This document shows positions 8,660-16,575 of a DNA stretch of 32,559 nucleotides, piece after piece. Within the stretch, counting starts at the first letter, position 1. Every line of letters starts with the position of its first letter. Below the pieces are notes generated by a model that worked only from the letters and a program-made list of their open reading frames with translations, was not told where the DNA came from and searched no databases. Source of the stretch: Sulfurimonas sp. (GTDB lineage: Bacteria; Campylobacterota; Campylobacteria; Campylobacterales; Sulfurimonadaceae); contig DAIDMU010000018.1 in assembly GCA_027448805.1 (NCBI GenBank), forward strand, positions 1 through 32,559, written 5' to 3'. Position numbers and translations under genes: made by a program.

Positions 8660-8689
8660 AAATAGTAGTCCAAAAAGATATTTTTTTGT

Positions 8690-8698
8690 ATTTTAGCA
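8690..8698 (-). promoter_or_regulatory. Extended -10 promoter element upstream of flgA
   Basis: On the minus strand the sequence reads TGCTAAAAT, an extended -10 element about 30 bp before the flgA ATG and 42 bp after the tRNA-Leu 3' end. No convincing -35 box is seen, which is usual for Campylobacterota vegetative promoters. flgA could also be read through from the tRNA gene. Confidence 0.4.
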
Positions 8699-8739
8699 TA
8701 TTAAAGCAATGTGGAAGTGTGAGTATTTTTGAATATATG

Positions 8740-8823
8740 TGGTACCTGCGGGCGGACTCGAACCGCCACAACTTGCGTTAGCGGATTTTGAATCCGCCGT
8801 GTCTACCATTTCACCACGCAGGC
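8740..8823 (-). tRNA. tRNA-Leu (anticodon CAA)
   Basis: An 84-base class II tRNA with encoded CCA. Minus strand folding gives acceptor strands GCCTGCG / CGCAGGT, discriminator A73, D stem GTG/CAC, an anticodon arm with five pairs (GCGGA/TCCGC) around loop TTCAAAA giving anticodon CAA, a 13-base variable arm (AAC-GCAA-GTT) and a T arm with TTCGAGT. The long variable arm and A73 fit leucine. The first acceptor pair is G1:U72, a wobble pair. A TATTAT -10 box (minus strand, 8836-8841) lies just upstream of the mature 5' end. Confidence 0.97.
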
Positions 8824-8906
8824 TTAAAGAGTGAAATAATAGTGGTTTATAACTTAAAAGATTGTGAAATGAAAAGTAAATAACTTTTAGCCGATATTGT
8901 TGCATA

Positions 8907-8922
8907 TGGAACTTATGTTGCT
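8907..8922 (+). promoter_or_regulatory. Sigma-54 (RpoN) promoter of flgL
   Basis: TGGAAC-TTATG-TTGCT has the invariant GG (8908-8909) and GC (8920-8921) separated by exactly ten bases and matches the consensus TGGCAC-N5-TTGC at all but one position. It lies about 50 bp upstream of the flgL start, giving a leader of about 40 bases. In Campylobacterota the middle flagellar genes are read by RpoN with the FlgSR two-component system, so location and match agree. Confidence 0.85.
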
Positions 8923-8972
8923 TAATATTATAAATATTTTGGTAACATCGTACAAAAGAGTGGAGGTGTACC

Positions 8973-11063
8973 GTGAGAATTACAAGTAACATGTATTATA
9001 AAAATATATATGGTGATGGTAATGCTCTGTTGAGCAAGAATCTTTTTGATGTAAACAAACAGATAGCGTCAGGTTTAAATATTCAGTATGCAAAAGATGA
9101 TATAAGAACGTTCACTGAAACGATGAGACTTGACAATGAGATAGCAACCCTCGGGCAGGTGAAAAGAAGTGTTCAGAGTGCGTATAAAGTCTCAGATCAG
9201 ACGGATGCTGTTCTTAATGAATTTGAAACATCTATGAGCAGAGCGAGAACACTTCTTTTAAATGCGGCAAATGGAACAAATAGCAATCTGTCACTTGATG
9301 CGATAGCTCAAGAGCTGCGTGGTTTAGAGGAGCACTTTAAAAGCTTGGCAAATACGTCTATTAACGGTCAGTATCTATTTTCGGGATCTGCTGTTGATGT
9401 AAAACCAATAGATTATGATGGAACATATTTGGGCAATGATGAAAAACTAAAAGCATTTACCGGTTCTAAAACTTCACAGCAATACAATATAAGCGGAGAT
9501 GAACTGTTTCTTGGAGAGAAAAAGTTAGTCAAAAGAGAAGTTTCAACCAATGTTCTCCAAACAAATCTGTTGGCAAATTATCCCGCATTGCAAACCGCTA
9601 CTGATAACACTAATGTTTCACTTAGCGGCAATAGTACAATTCGTGAAATGATGGGCGATACGGACAATGTAATCGATAATGTAAACTTTAAACACTTTTT
9701 TTACATACGTGGAACCAATAGCGGCGGTGACTCGTTCGAGCAGAAGATTAGTATGAGAGATGATGATAAAATTGATGATCTGTTAAGCCGAATTGGCAAT
9801 TTGTATGGGAATACGCCTGAAGTTGACGTCGTAAATGTAAAGTTGGGCGGAAACGGGCAGATTATAGTTGAAGATAAAATTCAAGGTTCAAGCAAAATAG
9901 ACTTTCATATGGTTGGTGCAACTGATTTTGTAAATGGCGGAACAGCGCTTGATGCAGCCAATGTTACAAATATAGATGATTTAGGGAGTGGAGAGGTAGA
10001 TTTTGACAAAATTATGCTTGGAACCTCTACCGCTGTAAATCCTAATCTGCATGTAAAAGAGTTTATAAAGTCATCGTTAGTGCCTGCGGACGGCGTTGCT
10101 GTTACAAATGCTATCGAGGGTACCATTTATGACAGAACTGAATTTGCAAGAGATGGAGCAAAACTCTATTCCACTACGCCGCAAATTATAAAGGGGACTA
10201 ATGCGTTTGCAACACCTGCTACTAAAATCTCCGAAGTGGCATCAGGCGCAACTTTAGATGGAAAATCTTTTACGCTGGAGGGGACTGACGTTAACGGTAA
10301 TCCATACAGTGCGCAGATTGATTTTGCAACGGCAGGCTCAACCTTTACTATAGGCGGCAATACATATGATATTTTTAATGTAGAATCGCCAAGGGTAGCA
10401 GTTGCTGCCGATGAGATGACCTATAAACAATTAGCAGATGTTATAAATATGGTAGTAACAGGAAATCTTCCGGCTGCGGCTCCGGGCTCGTCTGCTCAGT
10501 ATGACAGCGCTATTGCTACGGCGGATCTAAGGGGAAGAACATTTTTAAGTTATGACGGCAAAATTCAATTTGAAGAGATGAATATTGGCAATACTAACGC
10601 AAGAATCGCACTATATGACTCAAACAGCGGTGATTTTTCAACACCTCCGTCAGTTATCACATTTAATACCAATAATGCTATTACGGTGCGTGATCCAAAA
10701 ACGGATTTTTTCAAAACACTAAATGAGGTAATTGTCGCAGTTGAAGATTATAAACTGTATCCTGATAGCAGTTCCGGAGATGTTAGAAGCGTAGGTATAG
10801 AAAATGCAATTTCCATGATGGATGATTTGCAAGATCATGTATTTAGAGCACACTCTCAGGTTGGCGCGCAAACAAATGCATTAAATACGTCATTGCAAAG
10901 AACAGAACTGCTGGAAATAAGCTCAATGAGCCTAAGATCTTCGGTTATTGATACCGACTTAGCTGAGGCCTCTTTGACCTTGGCAAAATTAAATAACAAT
11001 TATCAGGCAATGCTCTCAACAGTCGGTAAAGTTTCTCAGTTAAGCTTAGTCAACTATCTGTGA
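8973..11063 (+). CDS. flgL: Flagellar hook-associated protein 3 (FlgL)
   Basis: Junction protein between the hook and the flagellin filament. The N-terminus (MRITSNMYYKN...LFDVNKQIASG) and C-terminus (TDLAEASLTLAKLNNNYQAML) carry the flagellin-type coiled-coil segments of FlgL that pack in the export channel and the filament core. At 696 residues it is over twice the E. coli length; the extra sequence is a central region rich in Gly, Asp, Thr and Asn, expected to face outward. The GTG start is supported by GGAGGTG at 8962-8968. It has its own RpoN promoter. ftsK follows 66 bp later, an arrangement I recall from Campylobacter. A relative such as another hook-filament junction protein is the only alternative. 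Confidence 0.9.
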   Translation: MRITSNMYYKNIYGDGNALLSKNLFDVNKQIASGLNIQYAKDDIRTFTETMRLDNEIATLGQVKRSVQSAYKVSDQTDAVLNEFETSMSRARTLLLNAANGTNSNLSLDAIAQELRGLEEHFKSLANTSINGQYLFSGSAVDVKPIDYDGTYLGNDEKLKAFTGSKTSQQYNISGDELFLGEKKLVKREVSTNVLQTNLLANYPALQTATDNTNVSLSGNSTIREMMGDTDNVIDNVNFKHFFYIRGTNSGGDSFEQKISMRDDDKIDDLLSRIGNLYGNTPEVDVVNVKLGGNGQIIVEDKIQGSSKIDFHMVGATDFVNGGTALDAANVTNIDDLGSGEVDFDKIMLGTSTAVNPNLHVKEFIKSSLVPADGVAVTNAIEGTIYDRTEFARDGAKLYSTTPQIIKGTNAFATPATKISEVASGATLDGKSFTLEGTDVNGNPYSAQIDFATAGSTFTIGGNTYDIFNVESPRVAVAADEMTYKQLADVINMVVTGNLPAAAPGSSAQYDSAIATADLRGRTFLSYDGKIQFEEMNIGNTNARIALYDSNSGDFSTPPSVITFNTNNAITVRDPKTDFFKTLNEVIVAVEDYKLYPDSSSGDVRSVGIENAISMMDDLQDHVFRAHSQVGAQTNALNTSLQRTELLEISSMSLRSSVIDTDLAEASLTLAKLNNNYQAMLSTVGKVSQLSLVNYL

Positions 11064-11090
11064 AGATAGCCTTTATGGAACAGTTTTGGC

Positions 11091-11114
11091 TATAATTTCT
11101 TAATTGTTAAGAAA
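11091..11114 (+). promoter_or_regulatory. ftsK promoter -10 box with overlapping palindrome
   Basis: TATAAT at 11091-11096 is a consensus -10 box about 34 bp before the ftsK start. Overlapping its last base is a perfect 8-bp inverted repeat, TTTCTTAATTGTTAAGAAA (11096-11114), which covers the expected transcription start and ends just before the AAGGA ribosome site. It could be an operator or a small leader hairpin; no regulator is known from the sequence. Confidence 0.45.
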
Positions 11115-11129
11115 AAAGGAAGTTGTAGT

Positions 11130-13304
11130 TTGAGAGATACTCTGTTTATCATAGGTTTTGGTCTGCTAATCTATCTTGGGTTTGCAACAGTTTTTGGCGA
11201 CACGGCTTTGATGGGGAGCTATGGCGCTGTTTTTGCAACGTACAATCATAAATATTTCGGCTATGTCTCATATGCATATATTTTTGCTTCTTTGATTCCT
11301 CTTTATTTATTTTATAAAAAGAGTACTCTAGATTTTAGAAATCTAGAGCTCAGCGTAGCTTCATTTTTAATTCTGTTTTCATTTTTATTGGCACAAGCGA
11401 TAATTGTCGCCGGTGATTTTAGGGGAGAGATGGGCGCCGGTTTTGTGGATTTTTTATCTCCATTTATTGGTTTATTTGGACTTTGGACATTCTGGCTTAT
11501 TATTACTTTGGTCTCTATGGTTATTATTTTTGACAGAAGTGCCCATGAAATGGTTGATATTTTATACAAAAATTTTAAAGAAATAACAGCTAGCAGCCCT
11601 GATTCCAACACAAAAAAAAATTCTAATATAAAAAACAGTATCGTTAATTTTGAAAATCTACATGTAGAAAAACAAAAAGAAAAAAAAGTTACACCTTCGT
11701 TATTTAAGTCAACAAATGATGCGCCGGAGAGCGAAATTGATAAACCTGCTTATCTTAGAAGAGAAGATGACTTTCCAAAAATAAATCAACATAATATTTT
11801 GGAGCTTGTTCACGATATAAAAGAGCAAAAGAATGCAATTGTAGTTGATGAGCTTGAAGAGAATGCAAAACTGCTTGCTTCAATAGAAAAAGGAGAGGTT
11901 GAAAAGCCTAAAAATTTCACTCTTCCGTCTGTTGAATTTTTACAAAAACCAAACAACAAAGCTCACAGTGTAGATGAGAGTGAACTGGATGGAAAGATAA
12001 AATTTTTAATAGAGAAGCTGGCTCATTTTAAAATTGAGGGAGATGTGGTAAGAACTTACGCCGGTCCTGTTGTCTCAACTTTTGAGTTTAAGCCTGCCGC
12101 AAATGTAAAAGTTTCAAGAATTTTAAATCTTCAAGATGATTTGGCAATGGCACTAAGCGCAGAGAGCATCCGTATTCAAGCTCCAATCCCCGGCAAAGAT
12201 GTTGTAGGCATTGAGATACCAAATGCAGCTGTAGATACTATATACTTGAGAGATTTGCTAGACAGCAAGTTATTTAAAGAGTCATCTTCGCCTCTGACTA
12301 TTGTTTTGGGCAAAGATATAGTCGGCAAGCCTTTTATAACTGATCTTAAAAAACTTCCGCATCTCTTAATCGCTGGAACAACAGGAAGCGGCAAGAGCGT
12401 TGGCATAAATGCAATGATACTCTCGCTACTGTACAAAAACTCGCCCGACCAGCTAAGACTTCTTATGATTGACCCAAAGATGCTTGAATTTTCAATTTAT
12501 AATGACATTCCGCATCTCTTGACTCCTGTTATAACAAAGCCGAAACAGGCCATTGTTGCTCTAAATAATATGGTTTTTGAGATGGAGCGCAGATATGGGC
12601 TTATGAGTGAAAATAGAACAAAAAATATAGAAAACTATAATGAAAAGGTTAAAAAAGAGGGTGGCGAGCATCTGCCTTACATCGTTGTGATTATAGATGA
12701 GCTTGCCGATTTGATGATGACAAGCGGAAAAGATGTTGAACACTCCATCGCAAGACTTGCTCAAATGGCAAGAGCTTCTGGAATACATCTTGTAGTAGCT
12801 ACGCAGAGACCCTCCGTTGATGTTGTTACAGGACTTATTAAAGCTAATCTGCCTTCTCGTATATCATACAGAGTAGGGCAAAGGGTTGATAGTAAAATTA
12901 TCTTGGACCAGCAAGGTGCAGAGTCGCTTCTTGGCAAAGGCGATATGCTTTTTACGCCTCCAGGCTCAACCGGTTTGGTTCGTCTTCATGCGCCTTGGAG
13001 CACCGAAGAGGAGATAGAGAAGATAGTAAGCTTTATTAAGTCTCAAAGAGCACCTAATTATAATAAAAGTTTTTTACTTGAAGAAAACGAAAACAGCTAC
13101 GCATCAAATGATACATATGAGGAGCTGGACCCACTTTTTGACGAGGCAAGAAATGTTATATTGACAGATAGAAAAACTTCAATTTCATATTTACAAAGAA
13201 AGCTTCAAATAGGTTACAACAAATCCGCAAGACTTATAGAACAGCTTGAAAATGAGGGAATTTTGTCGGCTCCAAACTCAAAAGGGATTCGTGATATCCT
13301 ATAA
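11130..13304 (+). CDS. ftsK: DNA translocase FtsK
   Basis: Septal DNA pump that clears chromosome dimers and aligns the terminus at division. The 724-residue protein has four N-terminal membrane helices (within about residues 5-135), a lysine- and asparagine-rich linker to about 270, and the RecA-like motor with Walker A GTTGSGKS (416-423), Walker B VVIIDELADL (D523, E524) and the conserved ATQRPSVDVVTG segment. The C-terminal winged-helix gamma domain (about 660-724, SISYLQRKLQIGYNKSARL) is the part that reads KOPS sites. The start is TTG at 11130 after AAGGA (11116-11120). The linker is much shorter than in E. coli, as in most relatives. Its stop overlaps the start of the next gene by one base. 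Confidence 0.96.
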   Translation: MRDTLFIIGFGLLIYLGFATVFGDTALMGSYGAVFATYNHKYFGYVSYAYIFASLIPLYLFYKKSTLDFRNLELSVASFLILFSFLLAQAIIVAGDFRGEMGAGFVDFLSPFIGLFGLWTFWLIITLVSMVIIFDRSAHEMVDILYKNFKEITASSPDSNTKKNSNIKNSIVNFENLHVEKQKEKKVTPSLFKSTNDAPESEIDKPAYLRREDDFPKINQHNILELVHDIKEQKNAIVVDELEENAKLLASIEKGEVEKPKNFTLPSVEFLQKPNNKAHSVDESELDGKIKFLIEKLAHFKIEGDVVRTYAGPVVSTFEFKPAANVKVSRILNLQDDLAMALSAESIRIQAPIPGKDVVGIEIPNAAVDTIYLRDLLDSKLFKESSSPLTIVLGKDIVGKPFITDLKKLPHLLIAGTTGSGKSVGINAMILSLLYKNSPDQLRLLMIDPKMLEFSIYNDIPHLLTPVITKPKQAIVALNNMVFEMERRYGLMSENRTKNIENYNEKVKKEGGEHLPYIVVIIDELADLMMTSGKDVEHSIARLAQMARASGIHLVVATQRPSVDVVTGLIKANLPSRISYRVGQRVDSKIILDQQGAESLLGKGDMLFTPPGSTGLVRLHAPWSTEEEIEKIVSFIKSQRAPNYNKSFLLEENENSYASNDTYEELDPLFDEARNVILTDRKTSISYLQRKLQIGYNKSARLIEQLENEGILSAPNSKGIRDIL

Positions 13305-13696
13305 TGAGCAAGCCGCATTTTGTTTTTACCAACTATTCAAACTCTATCAGCGTACATGTTAAAAATCTGGAGCAGCTTACTGTTGCTCAGATACAGGATA
13401 TAGAGGCTTTTGTCAGGGAAAGAAAAGGCATCTTTGATTTTAATTTATACACGTTTACAATCCAAAAAAGATTGGAATTTAATGAATTTCTTGCATTGAT
13501 AGCAAACAGTTCTATTGATGCGGAATGCGAAGAGAAGAGTTTGAACGTACAGCAAAGAGAGAGAGTCGAGTTTGGAAAATATAAAGGGATGCTCTATTGT
13601 GATATTCCAGACTCATACTTAATATGGCTAAAAAGTAACTATATGGGTAAAGATAGAGATACAATAGAAACCGAGTTGAAATTTAGAGAGTTGTAG
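13304..13696 (+). CDS. DUF3820-like small protein, translationally coupled to ftsK
   Basis: A 130-residue protein. The last 45 residues (VEFGKYKGMLYCDIPDSYLIWL and on) match the DUF3820 type, whose hallmark is a FGKYKG motif followed by a PDSYLxWL helix; such domains occur alone or at the end of some exonuclease-like proteins. The first 80 residues (MSKPHFVFTNYSNSISVHV onward) are not recognised and look like a mixed alpha/beta fold with no signal peptide or membrane segment. The ATG overlaps the ftsK stop (TAATG), so coupled translation with FtsK is likely, suggesting but not proving a DNA- or division-related role. Function unknown. Confidence 0.75.
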   Translation: MSKPHFVFTNYSNSISVHVKNLEQLTVAQIQDIEAFVRERKGIFDFNLYTFTIQKRLEFNEFLALIANSSIDAECEEKSLNVQQRERVEFGKYKGMLYCDIPDSYLIWLKSNYMGKDRDTIETELKFREL

Positions 13697-13744
13697 TGTT
13701 ACAAAAATAAACATGTTTAAAACAAAATAGATAGCTTTTGTTTC

Positions 13745-13758
13745 GTATGGTAACATAC
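13745..13758 (+). promoter_or_regulatory. Palindrome GTATG-GTAA-CATAC upstream of acnB
   Basis: A 5-bp inverted repeat lying 26 bp upstream of the acnB -10 box, at the place where activators or repressors commonly bind. The embedded TGGTAACATAC (13748-13758) recurs as TGGTAATATAC upstream of icd (27508-27518). Binding protein unknown; the repeat is short, so confidence is modest. Confidence 0.35.
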
Positions 13759-13783
13759 TGTTTTTTGCGTTTCTTTATTTAGT

Positions 13784-13789
13784 TATAAT
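13784..13789 (+). promoter_or_regulatory. -10 box of acnB
   Basis: A consensus TATAAT about 30 bp before the acnB ATG, preceded by T-rich sequence and no clear -35 box, as is common in Campylobacterota. The 122-bp gap before acnB also holds a weak A/T-rich inverted repeat (13720-13743) that might end the ftsK transcript. Confidence 0.6.
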
Positions 13790-13818
13790 CCAATTAAATT
13801 TTACATACAGGAATAATA

Positions 13819-16410
13819 ATGGCATTTATAGAAGATTATAAAGCGCATACGCTAGAGAGAGAGGCACTTGGTGTTCCACCACTGCCTTTGAACGCTGAGC
13901 AGGCTGTTGCATTGGTTGAGATGATAAAAGCAGGTGAAGGCGACATGGCTCAAAATGTCGATCTTCTTACAAATCGCGTATCTCCTGGTGTTGACGATGC
14001 TGCATACGTAAAAGATGCATTTTTAAATGATGTTGCTTCTGAGAAAATTCGCGTAGCTGCAATTGCTCCTGAAAAAGCCGTTGCAATGATGGGCATGATG
14101 CTTGGCGGATACAATGTAAAACCAATGGTTGATGCGCTTACTTCTAAAAATGCTAAAGTTGTGGATGCTGCAAAAGAAGCCCTGAAGCATACACTTCTAG
14201 TATATGATGCGTTTAATGATGTAGAGGAGCTTCACAAAGCTGGTAATGCAGCAGCAACAGAAGTTATTAAATCATGGGCAAATGCTGAGTGGTTTACATC
14301 AAAACCTGCACTTAGTGAAAAAATGACACTAACTGTATATAAAGTTCCAGGTGAGACTAATACAGATGATCTTTCTCCTGCTTCTGAAGCGTTTACACGT
14401 TCAGATATTCCACTGCACGCTAACTCTATGCTTCAGTCGAAAATGGAAAATCCAATAGCTACTATTGCTAAATTGAAAGAAGCTGGTCATCCTATCGCAT
14501 ACGTTGGTGATGTTGTTGGCACAGGTTCAAGCCGTAAATCTGGTGTTAACTCTGTTCAGTGGCACATGGGTGAAGATATCCCTGGTGTTCCAAACAAGCG
14601 TACCGGCGGTGTAGTAATCGGTGGTATTATAGCTCCGATCTTCTTTGCAACATGTGAAGATTCAGGCGCATTACCATTAGAGATGGATGTTACTGCGATG
14701 GAGACAGGAGATGTTGTGACTATTTACCCGTACAAAGGTGAAGCTCACAAAGATGGTAAGTGCATTGCTACATTCAAACTAAATCCTAACACAATCACTG
14801 ACGAAGTACGCGCAGGCGGGCGTATACCGTTGATTATCGGTCGTGGTTTAACAGCTAAAGCGCGCGGTGTACTTGGTATGGGTGCTTCTGATGTGTTTAT
14901 GACTGCTGAGCAGCCTGCTGATACAGGCAAGGGTTATACTCTGGCTCAGAAGATGGTAGGACGTGCTTGCGGGATGTCAGGAGTTCGCCCTGGCATGTAT
15001 GTTGAGCCGGTAACTTCAACTGTAGGAAGCCAAGATACAACGGGTCCTATGACAAGAGACGAAGTTGTAGAGCTTGCTGCGCTTGGTTTTAGTGCTGATT
15101 TAGTTATGCAGTCTTTCTGCCACACTGCGGCTTACCCAAAGCCTTCAGATGTTTTAATGCACCATACATTGCCAGAGTTTATCTCTAAGCGTTCAGGTGT
15201 AGCTTTACGTCCAGGTGACGGTGTTATCCACTCTTGGTTAAACCGTTTGACTCTTCCAGATACAGTCGGTACTGGTGCAGACAGTCACACACGTTTTCCA
15301 ATCGGCATATCTTTCCCTGGTGGTTCAGGTATCGTTGCATTTGCTGCTGTTACAGGTTCAATGCCTCTTACAATGCCTGAGTCTGTACTTGTACGTTTTA
15401 AAGGTGAGTTACAGCCGGGCATCACTCTTCGTGACCTTGTAAATGCGATTCCTTATTATGCAATCAAAGAAGGTCTTTTGACTGTTGAGAAAAAAGGTAA
15501 GAAGAATATTTTCAATGGTCGTATTTTAGAGATAGAAGGTCTTCCAGAGCTTAAAGCTGAACAGGCATTTGAATTGTCTGATGCATCTGCTGAGCGTTCT
15601 GCTGCTGCATGTACTGTATTGTTGAATAATACACCGGTAATCGAATATTTAAAATCAAACATTGCATTGATTGATGCTATGATTGCTGATGGTTACCAAG
15701 ATGCACGTACGCTTCAGCGCCGTGCAGATAAGATGAAAGAGTGGATAGCTAACCCGTCATTAATGCAGCCAGATGCTGATGCGGAGTATGCAGCAGTAAT
15801 CGAAATCAACCTTAATGAAGTTACAGAGCCAATTTTAGCATGTCCTAATGATCCTGATAATGTTAAGCTTTTAAGTGAAGTTGCCGGTGAAAAAATTGAT
15901 GAAGTATTTTTAGGTAGTTGTATGACGAATATAGGACACTATCGTGCGGCTGGTGAAGTAATGCGTGGTGAAGGTAAAGTTGCAGTTGAAAAGTTCTGGA
16001 TTGTTCCACCGACTCGTATGGATGAACAACAACTCATCAACGAAGGTTACTATGAAGTGTATGGTGCTATCGGTGCGCGGACAGAAGTTCCTGGATGTTC
16101 ACTTTGTATGGGTAACCAGGCAAGTTCAAGAGAAGGTGCAACAGTTTTCTCAACTTCTACTCGTAACTTTGACAACCGCTTAGGTAAAGGTACTCAGGTT
16201 TATCTTGGCTCTGCTGAACTTGCGGCAGTATGTTCTAAACTAGGACGCATTCCAACTGTAGAAGAGTATATGAGCATAGTTCCAGAAAAACTTGCTGGTA
16301 AAACAGATAATGTTTACAAGTACTTAAATTTCAATGAAATTGCAAACTATAAGCTTGAAGCGCGTACTGTAGCTGAAGAGAAATACGGCGTTACCATTAA
16401 AGCCGTATAG
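13819..16410 (+). CDS. acnB: Aconitate hydratase B (AcnB)
   Basis: Interconverts citrate and isocitrate through cis-aconitate with a 4Fe-4S cluster; B-type enzymes can also act on 2-methylisocitrate. The 863-residue protein has the family order: HEAT-like N-terminal domain (to about 160), the swivel domain with [10 protein letters not shown] (233-242), then the catalytic domains with [13 protein letters not shown] (484-496). Cluster cysteines C701, C760 and C763 have the same spacing as E. coli AcnB (710, 769, 772). It is a single-gene unit with its own TATAAT box. Arginine codons are almost all CGN (30 of 33), unlike the AGA-rich genes around it, suggesting a different history or strong expression selection. 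Confidence 0.97.
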   Translation: MAFIEDYKAHTLEREALGVPPLPLNAEQAVALVEMIKAGEGDMAQNVDLLTNRVSPGVDDAAYVKDAFLNDVASEKIRVAAIAPEKAVAMMGMMLGGYNVKPMVDALTSKNAKVVDAAKEALKHTLLVYDAFNDVEELHKAGNAAATEVIKSWANAEWFTSKPALSEKMTLTVYKVPGETNTDDLSPASEAFTRSDIPLHANSMLQSKMENPIATIAKLKEAGHPIAYVGDVVGTGSSRKSGVNSVQWHMGEDIPGVPNKRTGGVVIGGIIAPIFFATCEDSGALPLEMDVTAMETGDVVTIYPYKGEAHKDGKCIATFKLNPNTITDEVRAGGRIPLIIGRGLTAKARGVLGMGASDVFMTAEQPADTGKGYTLAQKMVGRACGMSGVRPGMYVEPVTSTVGSQDTTGPMTRDEVVELAALGFSADLVMQSFCHTAAYPKPSDVLMHHTLPEFISKRSGVALRPGDGVIHSWLNRLTLPDTVGTGADSHTRFPIGISFPGGSGIVAFAAVTGSMPLTMPESVLVRFKGELQPGITLRDLVNAIPYYAIKEGLLTVEKKGKKNIFNGRILEIEGLPELKAEQAFELSDASAERSAAACTVLLNNTPVIEYLKSNIALIDAMIADGYQDARTLQRRADKMKEWIANPSLMQPDADAEYAAVIEINLNEVTEPILACPNDPDNVKLLSEVAGEKIDEVFLGSCMTNIGHYRAAGEVMRGEGKVAVEKFWIVPPTRMDEQQLINEGYYEVYGAIGARTEVPGCSLCMGNQASSREGATVFSTSTRNFDNRLGKGTQVYLGSAELAAVCSKLGRIPTVEEYMSIVPEKLAGKTDNVYKYLNFNEIANYKLEARTVAEEKYGVTIKAV

Positions 16411-16421
16411 TGTAAATAGAG

Positions 16422-16484
16422 CAGAAAAGATAAAAACACCTTTTCTGTAATATTAAAAACAGTGCAGAAATTTTTTCTGCACTG
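16422..16484. terminator. Hairpins downstream of acnB, possible terminator region
   Basis: Two hairpins follow acnB: CAGAAAAG/CTTTTCTG (16422-16447, 8-bp stem, 10-base loop) and a perfect 11-bp stem CAGTGCAGAAA/TTTCTGCACTG (16460-16484, 3-base loop). Neither has a T run after it on the plus strand, but on the minus strand the second is followed by TTTTTAATATT, as in an intrinsic terminator. It may therefore stop minus-strand transcripts as well as, or instead of, acnB mRNA. Confidence 0.5.
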
Positions 16485-16535
16485 CCTCTAAACCTCACAT
16501 ATAATTGAGACCGCAATATATATTTTCTTTTCTTT

Positions 16536-16544
16536 TGCTAGAAT
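16536..16544 (+). promoter_or_regulatory. Extended -10 element of the diguanylate cyclase gene
   Basis: TGCTAGAAT is an extended -10 element about 32 bp before the ATG at 16576, following a T-rich tract. The ribosome site is weak (AGGCTGAG), which would fit low expression of a signalling protein. Confidence 0.45.
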
Positions 16545-16575
16545 GTTTAAAATTTAATAATTAGGCTGAGAAAAA

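Noticed and set aside
8693-8992. A 99-codon minus-strand open frame across the tRNA-Leu gene
   Set aside because: It runs through the tRNA and its promoter and has no recognisable protein features; the tRNA folding explains the sequence.
13720-13743. AAACAAAA/TTTTGTTT hairpin after the DUF3820 gene as a terminator
   Set aside because: The stem is almost all A:T and has no following T run, so it is too weak to call.
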